Positions 18,156 to 27,935 are shown, numbered from the stretch's first letter. The stretch is 48,358 bases of DNA from Candidatus Daviesbacteria bacterium (GCA_016176415.1 JACOXH010000005.1:1-48358); one strand, 5' to 3'. The notes: a model not told the origin generated them from the sequence alone. Numbers and translations are program-made.

Positions 18156-18326
18156 ATGAGCAGCAACTTAAGGCGGATATTTAAAGACTCAATCTTCGGA
18201 GCATTGTTTACTCTTTGGACAGCACCGGTAGACCAACCAAAGTTAGATATTTCCAAAATAAAAAACCGTGCCAAAACCACCAATACCTGGTTCTTTGGCA
18301 ACTTGATTGTAGGCCACAAACCATAA
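18156..18326 (+). CDS. Possible 56-aa small ORF (below ORF-track cutoff)
   Basis: MSSNLRRIFKDSIFGALFTLWTAPVDQPKLDISKIKNRAKTTNTWFFGNLIVGHKP. Confidence 0.3.
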   Translation: MSSNLRRIFKDSIFGALFTLWTAPVDQPKLDISKIKNRAKTTNTWFFGNLIVGHKP

Positions 18327-18374
18327 TTTCCAAAATTTGACAAGAGTTATAGATTTTTGATAGAGTGGATTTTA

Positions 18375-19052
18375 ATGTCCAATACTTCAAAAATTACTGC
18401 TGCACTGACCGGCCTATCTATTTTGGCAACTTTGGCAGCTCCTGCCTTAGCTGTCGACGCCACCACATCTTCAGCAGTTAAAAGAAACGCTTTACAAAAA
18501 GCAATTAGTATCAGAGAAAAAACAGATGAGAAAATTGCCACAATACAAGATAAAATAGCCTCCCGCGCTGCTTCTTTAAAAGCAAGACTTGAACAATTTA
18601 AGGATCAAAAAAAAGCAGCAATTGCTGAAAGAGTAAATATCAATTTAAACAAAATTAACCAAAATCAAACTGCTCAAATGCAAAAACATTTGGGAGTAAT
18701 ATCCAATGTTTTGGATAAACTGGAAGCAAGAGTTAATCAAGGTACGCCTGATGTCAAAGATCCTGCAACAGCAAGAGCAGCTATTGCTGATGCCAGAAGC
18801 GCCATAGCCTCAGCTTCTGCTGCAGTAACAGAGCAGACTCAAAAAGACTACACAATCACCGTCACTTCAGAAGCCAAAGTCAGGACTGATGCGCAAGTTC
18901 AAAGGCAACAACTACACGGGGATCTGAAAGCGGTAAGGCAGCAAGTCATAACAGCAAAACAGTCAGTGGGTAATGCCATCAGAACGGCAAAAGCAGGAAA
19001 ACCTGAAATTTCAATTCCTGCAAAGGAGGGCACAGTAAGTGGACAACAATAA
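18375..19052 (+). CDS. Secreted coiled-coil hypothetical protein
   Basis: MSNTSKITAALTGLSILATLAAPALAVDA signal peptide; Ala/Lys/Gln-rich helices. Confidence 0.65.
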   Translation: MSNTSKITAALTGLSILATLAAPALAVDATTSSAVKRNALQKAISIREKTDEKIATIQDKIASRAASLKARLEQFKDQKKAAIAERVNINLNKINQNQTAQMQKHLGVISNVLDKLEARVNQGTPDVKDPATARAAIADARSAIASASAAVTEQTQKDYTITVTSEAKVRTDAQVQRQQLHGDLKAVRQQVITAKQSVGNAIRTAKAGKPEISIPAKEGTVSGQQ

Positions 19053-19443
19053 CAATCCGGTTCAACCAACACCTGTACAACCGGCTGCTGCACCTGACTC
19101 TGCACCAGTAAACCCTGTTCAGCCAAATCCGGCACCGACAGCTCCGGCTCAGCCCCCAATTTCACCTGCTAATCCACAGACTCCAAATACAACTCCTGAA
19201 AAAGGATCCAACAAAATGATAATGTGGTTTATTATCGGCATTGTGATAATTGTAGTAGCAGTAGGAGGATTTTACCTTTATTCAAGCAGGCAGCAGGCTG
19301 TTGATTCAGGCAAACAGGCTGTTTCCACCCAAACTCCTGCTCCTGTAACTCAGGAAAATCTGGAGGATGAATTAAATAGTGTGAGTATTGATACAGCTGA
19401 CAGTGATTTTGCCTCACTGGATGCTGACCTTCAGCAGCTTTAA
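19039..19443 (+). CDS. Pro-rich single-pass membrane protein
   Basis: GTG start; Pro/Gln-rich N-terminus then TM MIMWFIIGIVIIVVAVGGFYLY. Confidence 0.6.
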   Translation: MDNNNNPVQPTPVQPAAAPDSAPVNPVQPNPAPTAPAQPPISPANPQTPNTTPEKGSNKMIMWFIIGIVIIVVAVGGFYLYSSRQQAVDSGKQAVSTQTPAPVTQENLEDELNSVSIDTADSDFASLDADLQQL

Positions 19444-20252
19444 TGCGCAGAATTGCCAAACTTCTTTTGTGGATATTTTTAGTAATGATTTTTGTGGGGT
19501 TGGTTTTTCACAAGGATAAACTGCTGCCCAAACCTCCAAAGCCTACTTTAAAATCAGTTGCTGAACAATCAATGTCAGATTCTCAAGGCAGGTACGGAAT
19601 TTATATCAAAAATTTTAAAACAGGGGAAAAATATACTTTAAGAGAAGGGGAGACTTTTGATTCAGGAAGTTTATACAAGCTTTGGGTGATGAAAAAGGTA
19701 TTTGAGCAAATTAAGACAGGCAAACTAAAAGAGGATGATATTTTATCTTCAAGTATTGCAGCTTTAAATCAAAGGTATAACATTGCTTCAGGTGAAGCAG
19801 AATTAACAAGCGGCAGTTTAAATATTTCTGTCAAAAATGCCTTAACTCAAATGATTACCATCTCACACAATTATGCTGCCATGCTGCTTCTTAGTACTGT
19901 AGGCAACAGTGATGTACCCACCCAAACTACTCCACAAGATGTAGTTGATTTGCTGGAAAAAATTTACAAAGGGGAACTTGTTGATCCTGAATCTTCATCT
20001 AAAATGATTGATCTTTTATCAAAACAACAAATCAATGACAGAATTCCAAAGTTATTGCCTGAAGGAACTAAGGTTGCTCACAAAACTGCTGATTTAGGGT
20101 TTTTTGAACATGACGCGGGGATAGTGTTTTCTGAAACAGGGGATTACTTAATTGTGGTACTTTCTGAATCAGAATTCCCGGCTGCAGCAGACGAAAGAAT
20201 AGCCTCATTATCAGAGGCTGTTTATAAATACTTTAATATTGTTGAAAAATAA
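19443..20252 (+). CDS. Class A beta-lactamase-like serine hydrolase
   Basis: SLYK (SxxK), ISHNYAA (SxN), AHKTAD (KTG-like). Confidence 0.75.
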   Translation: MRRIAKLLLWIFLVMIFVGLVFHKDKLLPKPPKPTLKSVAEQSMSDSQGRYGIYIKNFKTGEKYTLREGETFDSGSLYKLWVMKKVFEQIKTGKLKEDDILSSSIAALNQRYNIASGEAELTSGSLNISVKNALTQMITISHNYAAMLLLSTVGNSDVPTQTTPQDVVDLLEKIYKGELVDPESSSKMIDLLSKQQINDRIPKLLPEGTKVAHKTADLGFFEHDAGIVFSETGDYLIVVLSESEFPAAADERIASLSEAVYKYFNIVEK

Positions 20253-20271
20253 CCTGTGGTATAGTACATAG

Positions 20272-21093
20272 ATATCTCACCTTTTCCGTTTTAAATTTCT
20301 GTTAATTCTTTTTATTGCCTTTTTAGGTCCTGGCTTTTATTTTTTTCTGAACTTTCAAAACCACAAAACTAAACCCAATCTTGGCCCTCCTAAATCAGTC
20401 AATGTTTTAGGGAAAGAAAAAGTGAAATACCCTCAGGACTACACCATTGTCATGATAGGTGATTCCATGACTGAAAGCTTGGGTAACAGTGATGAAATTA
20501 AAAAATATCTCTCTGATTATTATCCAAATAAATCTTTTGAGGTTTTGAATTATGGCTTTGGAGCTACCAATATTTTATCAGTGATGGACAGAATCACTAA
20601 AGAAACAGAACACGGCAGAAAGTTCAGAGCTACTCAAGAAATTGATTATGATTTAATACTGCTTGAATCCTTTGGTGAAAATCCTCTTTCAGAGTTTAAA
20701 TTAGAAGAAGGACTAAAACGTCAGACAGAAGAGCTTGATAAAATTGTAAGTAAACTTAAGGAAACAAATCCTAAAGGTGAAATTGTTTTTGTAGCTACAA
20801 TTTCCCCCAATAAAGTTATTTTTGCCCGAAATCAGGTAGATCTGTCAGCAGAAAAACGGGCCCAGTGGGTAAGCGAAAGGGTTGCTTATATTAAAAATCA
20901 CATTGATTATGCCCAAAAACACAATATCCCTCTTATTAATATCTTTGAAAAGTCTTTAACTGAAAATGGTGACGGAAATCCTGACTACATTAACACAACT
21001 GACTATATTCACCCTTCACCCACAGGAATTGTGTTTATCTCCCATCAAATTGCAGATTTTATTTACAAAAACGATATCTTCCCGTACAAGTAG
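20272..21093 (+). CDS. SGNH/GDSL-type esterase with N-terminal TM; probable non-canonical ATA start
   Basis: IVMIGDSMTESLG, DYIHPSPTG. Frame open upstream of GTG 20422 encodes ISHLFRFKFLLILFIAFLGPGFYFFLNF; TATAGT is 6 nt before ATA 20272. Confidence 0.65.
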   Translation: MSHLFRFKFLLILFIAFLGPGFYFFLNFQNHKTKPNLGPPKSVNVLGKEKVKYPQDYTIVMIGDSMTESLGNSDEIKKYLSDYYPNKSFEVLNYGFGATNILSVMDRITKETEHGRKFRATQEIDYDLILLESFGENPLSEFKLEEGLKRQTEELDKIVSKLKETNPKGEIVFVATISPNKVIFARNQVDLSAEKRAQWVSERVAYIKNHIDYAQKHNIPLINIFEKSLTENGDGNPDYINTTDYIHPSPTGIVFISHQIADFIYKNDIFPYK

Positions 21094-21098
21094 AAAAA

Positions 21099-21428
21099 TT
21101 ACTTAATATCAACCAGCTCTACTTCAAAAATTAATGTGGAATTTGGGGAGATTGAACCAATTTCTCTGTCTCCATAAGCCAGTTGTGGGGGAATAATGAG
21201 TTTTCTTTTACCTCCAACTTTCATGCCAACTACTCCCATATCCCATCCTTCTATTACCTCACCCACTCCAATTCTGGTTTGAAAAGGCTCACCCCTGTCA
21301 TAGGAGGAGTCAAATTTCTGACCATTCTCCAAAGTTCCCAGGTAGTGTATCACCACATAATCACCGCTTGTGACCTCTTGACCTGAACCTGTTTTTATAT
21401 CCTTAATTTGAAATTTAGTTTCCGGCAT
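21099..21428 (-). CDS. FKBP-type peptidyl-prolyl isomerase
   Basis: GDYVVIHYLGTLENGQKFDSSYDRGEPFQTRIGVGEVIEGWDMGVVGMKVGGKRKLIIPPQLAYG. Confidence 0.93.
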   Translation of the reverse strand: MPETKFQIKDIKTGSGQEVTSGDYVVIHYLGTLENGQKFDSSYDRGEPFQTRIGVGEVIEGWDMGVVGMKVGGKRKLIIPPQLAYGDREIGSISPNSTLIFEVELVDIK

Positions 21429-21889
21429 TAAGCTGAAGGCTTTTTTCTGCTTACTTTTATTTTCTCCTGAGGCACTTCTTCTATTGGAGTCTCTTCTACA
21501 ACTGCAGTTTCAGGTACAAAGTCATTTTTAGGGGATAGCATCATTATTATTTTATCCAGCTTCATATTCAGCTCCTCCACCTGAGCTTTTAGAGGATTGG
21601 GCTGATTTTGTTCTCTGTTTCCCTGAAAAGAGGGTTTTTCAAAATTAGAAGGTCTGTCAGAATTTCTGTTTCTGTCAAAACAATTGCTGCAAAAAACAGG
21701 CTTACCTTGAGTAGGTCTGAAAGGCACTTCACAACTTTGTTGGCATTTGTCACAAGTGGCTGGATGCATTTGAGCCGGGCCTCTTGAGCCTCTGTCGTTA
21801 AAGCTTCTTCTTTCCCATCCAGAGGATGATCCTCCTTTGGAGGAAAAACCTCTGCCTCCGCCTGATCTGCCTCTGTTATAATCTCCCAT
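21428..21889 (-). CDS. CxxC zinc-ribbon (CxxCx...CxxC) protein with Gly/Arg-rich N-terminus
   Basis: ATCDKCQQSCEVPFRPTQGKPVFCSNCF. Confidence 0.75.
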   Translation of the reverse strand: MGDYNRGRSGGGRGFSSKGGSSSGWERRSFNDRGSRGPAQMHPATCDKCQQSCEVPFRPTQGKPVFCSNCFDRNRNSDRPSNFEKPSFQGNREQNQPNPLKAQVEELNMKLDKIIMMLSPKNDFVPETAVVEETPIEEVPQEKIKVSRKKPSA

Positions 21890-21943
21890 CTGTTAATTGT
21901 ACCATCTAATTTGGGGAAGTATATAGCCAAAAAGTAGAAGTTT

Positions 21944-22818
21944 TTAAAATTCCTCAATTACCGGTGTAGCTGGAGTTTGTTCTTGTGATTCATTTTGAAA
22001 TTCTGACATTGTTTGTAATTTTTTTCCAAAACTAAGTAAATCCCTTTTACCATCCATTGGAGTTTCAGCAAGATACGATTGCCAGTTAGGCAACAGCTTA
22101 TTCATTAGTGGAAATAAATCTTTATGTCCCACAAAAGGGGGATAAGTATCCCCTTTATTAAGTCTAACTCGTAATTCATTATCCGTAACAAACTGTATGA
22201 GTGCATGACTCAAATCTGTATAATCCAGATATGAATGGAGAGCTTCATGCCACAAATAGACAGTAGCGTAATTATTCCACTCTGGAGCGTGTCCCCAAGC
22301 TATATCATTATCCCCAGATACTGCCCATTTTTTAAATTGGGGTGGGTTATCCAAACTGTTATTTGTTTATTCAAATCTACTCCTGTCATCTCCTGTACTG
22401 CTCGAGATGTTTGTGGGTAATTTCTTTCCCATTCTGTTTTAATACTCGCAAGATATATTTCCGTTTGCTGCCTGATTTTTTCAAACTCACTTCCTTGTTC
22501 AATCCTTGTCAAAAATCCTGTTACTTCTTCTAAAGTTCCTCCAGATGCAGCAAATTGTTCGGGAGATACCCTCCCAGCGATATAGTCATAACACCTTTCT
22601 GATTCCTTCCGCGCAGAATCTTGAAATGCCACAAGATCCTCTCTATGCTCTTCTGAAGAAAATCGACTATTGTCCATACATGCGATTGTATGCTTGATAA
22701 GATGTCTGTTATCAATTCTAAAATCCATTCTCAAGCCTTCATGTTCTTTTAGCTCTGGATTGTCAAGTTGCGATGGTGGCAGTTGGGGAACACCTGATGC
22801 GTCTACGGCTTCTGACAT
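21944..22818 (-). pseudogene. HExxH metallopeptidase-like protein split by a -1 frameshift
   Basis: 22300..22818 (...ITVWITHPNLKNGQYLG) continues in another frame as 21944..22354 (DNDIAWGHAPEWNNYATVYLWHEALHSYLD). Confidence 0.6.
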
Positions 22819-22880
22819 GTTTTTATATCTTTAAGATAATTTAATTGTTTAGCTTGTCCAAACAGCCTAAATACCTTGTG

Positions 22881-22952
22881 AGCGGGATAGGGGAATTGAA
22901 CCCCTTACATACTGCTTGGAAAGCAGTCGTTCTACCGGTGAACTAATCCCGC
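22881..22952 (-). tRNA. tRNA-Gly (TCC)
   Basis: GCGGGATTAGTTCACCGGTAGAACGACTGCTTTCCAAGCAGTATGTAAGGGGTTCAATTCCCCTATCCCGCT cloverleaf. Confidence 0.94.
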
Positions 22953-23060
22953 TTCTCGCTAATCGCTCGAAGTAAACTTATCAACAAATCTACATCAAAG
23001 TAATCATATTCTAGCTGAAATTGCCCCTTTAATTCAAGAAGTGTAGAATAATCATATAGA

Positions 23061-23182
23061 TTGTCATCCTGAACCCCGATCATATCGGGGTGAAGGATCT
23101 CTCAACTAGTTTGAGAAACATCTGAAATAAATTCAGAGATTCTTCGGGACGTACCATTTGATACATCCCTCAGAATGACAAT
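23061..23182. repeat. Composite GTCATCCTGA...TCAGAATGAC repeat (two inverted units)
   Basis: TTGTCATCCTGAACCCCGATCATATCGGGGTGAAGGATCTC ... GAGATTCTTCGGGACGTACC...CCCTCAGAATGACAA. Confidence 0.85.
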
Positions 23183-23194
23183 TATTAATTGTTT

Positions 23195-24301
23195 ATGATA
23201 ACTAAATTCCTATATAAAAACTTTCTCAGGCCAATATTTTTTCTGGGTGATCCTGAACATGTGCATGATTTAATGACTTTTTCCGGCCGTCTTTTGGGCA
23301 GCAATTTCTTAACAAGAGGTTTAACCTCTTTTATGTTTTCCTATTCTCACCCTGCTTTAGAACAGGAAATTTTGGGGATTGAATTTAAAAACCCCATTGG
23401 CCTTTCTGCAGGTTTTGATAAAGATGCTCTTTTAACAGACATTATGCCCTCTGTAGGTTTTGGATTTGAAGAAATAGGTTCAATTACAGGAGAACCCTGT
23501 GAGGGCAATCCCAAACCCAGGCTTTGGAGGCTGAAAAATTCCAAAAGTTTAGTAGTTTATTATGGCTTAAAAAATGAAGGTCCTGAAATTATCTCTCAAA
23601 GACTTAAAGGAAAAAGGTTTTCCATCCCCATAGGGACAAGTATTGCCAAGACCAACTGCGCTGATACTGTAGATACAGACAAAGGAATTGCTGATTATAT
23701 AAAAGCTTTTAAGAAATTTACCAATATCGGGGATTATTTTACTATTAACATCAGCTGCCCAAATGCTTTCGGAGGCCTGCCTTTTACAGATGCAGGAAAG
23801 CTGGATTTACTTCTTTCGCAAATTGATCAAATCCCCACTAAAAAACCCATATTTTTAAAGATGGCTCCTGATTTGTCTGAAAAGGAGCTGGATCAGATTA
23901 TAAATGTAGTAAAAAAGCACAAAGTACGCGGATTTATTTGTACAAACTTAACCAAAGACAGAAAAAGAGCTTCAAAACTTACTCACAAAAAAGATAGCAT
24001 TCCTGAAAATGGGGGATTGAGCGGCAAAATTGTGGAAGATTTATCAAACCAAATGATTAAAGCAATTTATCAAAAAACCAAAGGTAAATATGTAATCATT
24101 GGGGTTGGGGGAGTATTTTCTGCTGAAGATGCCTATAAAAAAATCAAACTGGGTGCCTCACTTGTACAACTTATTACAGGAATGATCTTTGAAGGACCAC
24201 AACTGATTGGTGAAATAAACAGGGGACTGGTAAAGCTTCTTCAAAAAGACGGATATAAAAATATTTCACAAGCTATAGGTAAAGCAGGGTTTACACACTA
24301 A
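23195..24301 (+). CDS. pyrD: Dihydroorotate dehydrogenase
   Basis: NPIGLSAGFDKDA, FEEIGSITGEPCEGNPKPRLWRLKNSKSLVVYYGLKNEG, NISCPNAFGG, GLSGKI. Confidence 0.93.
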   Translation: MITKFLYKNFLRPIFFLGDPEHVHDLMTFSGRLLGSNFLTRGLTSFMFSYSHPALEQEILGIEFKNPIGLSAGFDKDALLTDIMPSVGFGFEEIGSITGEPCEGNPKPRLWRLKNSKSLVVYYGLKNEGPEIISQRLKGKRFSIPIGTSIAKTNCADTVDTDKGIADYIKAFKKFTNIGDYFTINISCPNAFGGLPFTDAGKLDLLLSQIDQIPTKKPIFLKMAPDLSEKELDQIINVVKKHKVRGFICTNLTKDRKRASKLTHKKDSIPENGGLSGKIVEDLSNQMIKAIYQKTKGKYVIIGVGGVFSAEDAYKKIKLGASLVQLITGMIFEGPQLIGEINRGLVKLLQKDGYKNISQAIGKAGFTH

Positions 24302-24327
24302 AACTTTTGCGTTATTATAATGTCTTC

Positions 24328-24537
24328 ATGGTCAAGATTCTTCTTCCTCTTATTACATTAGCGCTAATCACACCAACAGAAGCTCATGCTTATTTAGATC
24401 CCGGCAGCGGCAGTCAATTTTTACAGATTATTTTAGGTTTTGTTTTGGGAGGTTTATTTACTCTTAAAGTATTTTGGAAAAGAATTTTGTTTTACTTAAA
24501 ACGGATCTTTAAAGATTCCTCAAAAAATAAGTCATGA
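24328..24537 (+). CDS. Small secreted/membrane protein
   Basis: MVKILLPLITLALITPTEAHAYLDPGSGSQFLQIILGFVLGGLFTLKVFWKRI; TATAAT 6 nt upstream of ATG 24328. Confidence 0.65.
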   Translation: MVKILLPLITLALITPTEAHAYLDPGSGSQFLQIILGFVLGGLFTLKVFWKRILFYLKRIFKDSSKNKS

Positions 24538-25895
24538 GCAGACAAAAAATCGGCGGATCTTTCCGTGATCCCAGCGGGACTGTTTATCACGACCGCGATG
24601 GAATATACCGAAGGATTCATGAAGTTTACAAATCAGAATATCAACACCTGATGAAATCAGGGCTTTACAAGAATCTGGTGGAAAAGCAGTTACTTATTCC
24701 GCACAAAGAAGTATCAACCACCGGAGACGCTTTTAAAACTATAAAACCTGTTCAGATTCCATTTGTTTCTTATCCTTACGAGTGGTGCTTCAGCCAGTTA
24801 AAAGACGCTGCCCAGACCACACTCAAAATTCAGGAAACTGCTTTGCAGTTTGGGATGACCTTAAAAGATGCCAATGCTTTCAATATTCAATTTTATAAAG
24901 GAAAGCCAACTTTAATTGATACTTTATCTTTTCGGATATATGAAGAAGGACAATCGTGGGAGGCCTACCGTCAGTTCTGCATGCAGTTTTTAGCACCTCT
25001 TTTGCTGATGGCTAAAGTTAACCCCCAACTGAATAAAATGCTCCGCGTTTATATAGACGGAATACCGCTGCCAGTGGCCAGCTCTCTTTTACCCGCTCTC
25101 TCATGGCTAAACCCGTCAGTCTTAACTCACATCCATATCCACTCCAAAATGCAGGAAAGTTTAGGCTATAAAAAAATTACTGTTAAAAAACATCCTATGG
25201 GAAAAGTTGCTCTTTTGGGACTGATTGACAACCTTAAAGGTCTAATCCAGGGTCTTAATCTCAAAAACATTAAAACCGAGTGGTCTGATTACTATCAGGA
25301 TAACAGCTATTCAGAAAAAAGTTTAAATCACAAAAAGCAAATTGTTGAAAAAATGATTAAAAAAATCTCCCCTGTCTCTGTCTGGGACATAGGAGCCAAT
25401 ACAGGGGAATTTAGCCATATAGCATCTGACTTAGGGTCTTACACCATCTCTTTTGACAGTGATTTTCTGGCTGTAGAAAAAAATTATCTTTTTTGTAAAG
25501 CAAAATCTATTACAAACTGTCTGCCTCTGGTTTTGGATATCACCAATCCTTCTCCTTCTTTGGGCTGGGAGCATGAAGAAAGAATGTCTTTAATTCAAAG
25601 ATCACCTGCTGATTTAATATTGTTTTTAGCTCTGCTGCATCATCTGGTTATTACTCACAATGTACCAATGGAAAAAATTGCCAGTTTCCTAAGTAAAGTA
25701 TGCAGGACATTAATTATAGAATTTATTCCAAAGGAGGATGTACAGGTGCAAAGACTGCTGACCAACAGAAGGGATATCTTTACTGATTATAATCAGGAAA
25801 ATTTTGAAAAAGAGTTTGGCAAATACTTTACTTTAACTGATAAAATTAAGCTTAAAGATACAGACAGACGGATATATCTGATGAAAAAGAAATGA
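24534..25895 (+). CDS. SAM-dependent methyltransferase
   Basis: VWDIGANTGEFSHIASDLGSYTISFDSDFLAVEKNY, LILFLALLHHLVI; ATGA overlap with upstream gene. Confidence 0.75.
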   Translation: MSRQKIGGSFRDPSGTVYHDRDGIYRRIHEVYKSEYQHLMKSGLYKNLVEKQLLIPHKEVSTTGDAFKTIKPVQIPFVSYPYEWCFSQLKDAAQTTLKIQETALQFGMTLKDANAFNIQFYKGKPTLIDTLSFRIYEEGQSWEAYRQFCMQFLAPLLLMAKVNPQLNKMLRVYIDGIPLPVASSLLPALSWLNPSVLTHIHIHSKMQESLGYKKITVKKHPMGKVALLGLIDNLKGLIQGLNLKNIKTEWSDYYQDNSYSEKSLNHKKQIVEKMIKKISPVSVWDIGANTGEFSHIASDLGSYTISFDSDFLAVEKNYLFCKAKSITNCLPLVLDITNPSPSLGWEHEERMSLIQRSPADLILFLALLHHLVITHNVPMEKIASFLSKVCRTLIIEFIPKEDVQVQRLLTNRRDIFTDYNQENFEKEFGKYFTLTDKIKLKDTDRRIYLMKKK

Positions 25896-27511
25896 AAAAA
25901 GTATTCAAAATTTTAGAAACGCCTTTTCATCCGGTTCTATTTACTCTTTTTCCGGTTTTATCGTTATTTGCCGTCAATATCAAAGAACTGCCAATTTCAG
26001 AAATTAAATTCCCGCTGACTATTATTTTATTAGTTATCATAATTTTCTGGTCACTGTTAAACTTTGTTTTTCCCGATAAAAAACTTACAGCTATAATTAC
26101 CAGTCTTACAGCCTTATTTTTGTTTTCCTACCAGCCGTTGGTTGGTTCTTTTTTATCTTCAGAAATATTTTTTCAGTTAATCAGAATTTTCAGACGCCTC
26201 GGTAACATCAACGGGGCATATTGGTTTACCTCCGGCATTGCGGTTTTAGGCTTAATTTATTTTCTTCAAAAAAGCAAAAAGCATTTAACTGAATTTACCA
26301 TAATGTTTAACATAGCTGCCTTATTCATTACAATCTGGCCGCTTTTTACTGTTACTACAACTGAAATTATCCGGAAAACAAGAATTGTTAAACAACCGGT
26401 ACAAATTTCAGCTATTTCAAATAAACCAACAGAAGAATTACCTGATATTTATTACATCATTGTTGATGCTTATGCCAACCAGCACACCCTGCAGGATTAC
26501 TATAATTTTGACAACTCGGATTTTGTAAATTTTTTAAAACAAACAGGATTTTACGTTGCCCAATACAGCAAATCAAACTATCCTTTGACTTATGATTCCG
26601 TACCTTCCTCACTCAATATGGATTACCTTGATGAGTTGATTAAACAAGTTGGTAAGGATTCAACAGATGTTTTGCCTCTACAGGAGTTTGCCCAGGATAA
26701 CAGGTTAATATTATACCTGAAGGCAAAGGGATATAAATATTACAACTTCGGTCCCAAAAACCATTTTTTCCAAATAAAGAAAAATGTGGATTTTAATTTT
26801 ACCTACTTTAGCGGCGAACAAAAATCTTTGGTTAAACTGTCTGCTTTTACGGAACTTTTCATTTCCCAAACCCTACTTAAACCGTTGATTGACAGCAATA
26901 TCATTTCTCTAAAAACAACAGGCATTCAGGAAGCAGGATTAAACGATAACCGCAGTTACTATAATGAGATACTAAATCAAATAGATTCTGTACCTAAAAT
27001 AGCGCCTCAATCAGGGCCCAAATTTGTCTTTGTTCACTCTTTGCTTACTCACCCTCCTTTTGTTTTTAACCAGGAAGGCAACTTTGTTTCTAATTCAAAC
27101 TGGACTACTGATTACAGAAAGGGCTATATTGATCAACTGATCTTTGCCAATCAGGCACTTCAAAAACTTATTGGACTTATTTTGCAGGGATCTCCCAAAC
27201 CTCCGGTTATAGTTTTGCAGTCTGACCATGGTTCTTATCCTCCGGGATTACAAAAAGAAGGATATAACTTTTATTGGCCGGCAGCCTCAAAAGACGAGCT
27301 GAAAGAAAGATTTGGTATTTTGAACGCTTATTATTTTCCTGATAAAGACACTAATTCTTTGTATGAAACTATTACTCCTGTAAATTCCTTCCGGATAATC
27401 TTAAATAAATACTTTGGAGAAAAGTTAAAGCTTTTGCCGGACCGCAGCTTTGTTCCTTCCAACTTTCACCACCCCTATGATGTAACTGATGTAACTGATT
27501 TGATCAAGTAA
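25892..27511 (+). CDS. Membrane sulfatase/alkaline phosphatase-like protein
   Basis: N-terminal TM helices; DIYYIIVDAYANQHTLQDYYNFDNSDFVNFLKQTGFYV, VIVLQSDHGS; ATGA overlap. Confidence 0.7.
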   Translation: MKKVFKILETPFHPVLFTLFPVLSLFAVNIKELPISEIKFPLTIILLVIIIFWSLLNFVFPDKKLTAIITSLTALFLFSYQPLVGSFLSSEIFFQLIRIFRRLGNINGAYWFTSGIAVLGLIYFLQKSKKHLTEFTIMFNIAALFITIWPLFTVTTTEIIRKTRIVKQPVQISAISNKPTEELPDIYYIIVDAYANQHTLQDYYNFDNSDFVNFLKQTGFYVAQYSKSNYPLTYDSVPSSLNMDYLDELIKQVGKDSTDVLPLQEFAQDNRLILYLKAKGYKYYNFGPKNHFFQIKKNVDFNFTYFSGEQKSLVKLSAFTELFISQTLLKPLIDSNIISLKTTGIQEAGLNDNRSYYNEILNQIDSVPKIAPQSGPKFVFVHSLLTHPPFVFNQEGNFVSNSNWTTDYRKGYIDQLIFANQALQKLIGLILQGSPKPPVIVLQSDHGSYPPGLQKEGYNFYWPAASKDELKERFGILNAYYFPDKDTNSLYETITPVNSFRIILNKYFGEKLKLLPDRSFVPSNFHHPYDVTDVTDLIK

Positions 27512-27537
27512 TAGCTGGCGTGTATAATGGCTCTTCT

Positions 27538-27768
27538 ATGGCACCGGAGCATATTAAAGGCACAAATTTTGTTAAATTATTAAAAGGTGAAAGAATCCAG
27601 GGGCAGGGCGGAGAAATAGTTGGTCGCCCTACCATGACCCGTGCTGAATTTTTTCAGGACATGATAGATATCCAGGGAGAAGGAAAACATATTTATATAG
27701 AGGGAACAACTTATGAAGATGTTCTGCAAAAAATAACTGAAGATTCAGGTCGGGGACCAGGGAATTGA
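27538..27768 (+). CDS. Hypothetical protein whose 3' end is antisense to tRNA-Pro
   Basis: MAPEHIKGTNFVKLLKGERIQGQGGEIVGRPTMTRAEFFQDMIDIQGEGKHIYIEGTTYEDVLQKITEDSGRGPGN; TATAAT about 9 nt before ATG. Confidence 0.5.
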   Translation: MAPEHIKGTNFVKLLKGERIQGQGGEIVGRPTMTRAEFFQDMIDIQGEGKHIYIEGTTYEDVLQKITEDSGRGPGN

Positions 27769-27821
27769 ACCCTGTGCTTCCCGCTCCCAAAGCGGGCGTT
27801 CTACCGATGAACTAGTCCCCG
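27750..27821 (-). tRNA. tRNA-Pro (TGG)
   Basis: CGGGGACTAGTTCATCGGTAGAACGCCCGCTTTGGGAGCGGGAAGCACAGGGTTCAATTCCCTGGTCCCCGA cloverleaf. Confidence 0.94.
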
Positions 27822-27907
27822 TGGTGCCGCGAGTGGGAGTCGAACCCACACGACCGTAAGGCCATTGGATTTTAAGTCCAACGTGTATACCATTCCACCA
27901 CCGCGGC
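27822..27907 (-). tRNA. tRNA-Leu (TAA), CCA encoded
   Basis: GCCGCGGTGGTGGAATGGTATACACGTTGGACTTAAAATCCAATGGCCTTACGGTCGTGTGGGTTCGACTCCCACTCGCGGCACCA. Confidence 0.94.
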
Positions 27908-27935
27908 AATTCCTGCCAGTAATGCCATTCCCCCT

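Noticed and set aside
18101-18541. Three overlapping minus-strand ORFs
   Set aside because: Overlap each other and the secreted coiled-coil gene; no motifs.
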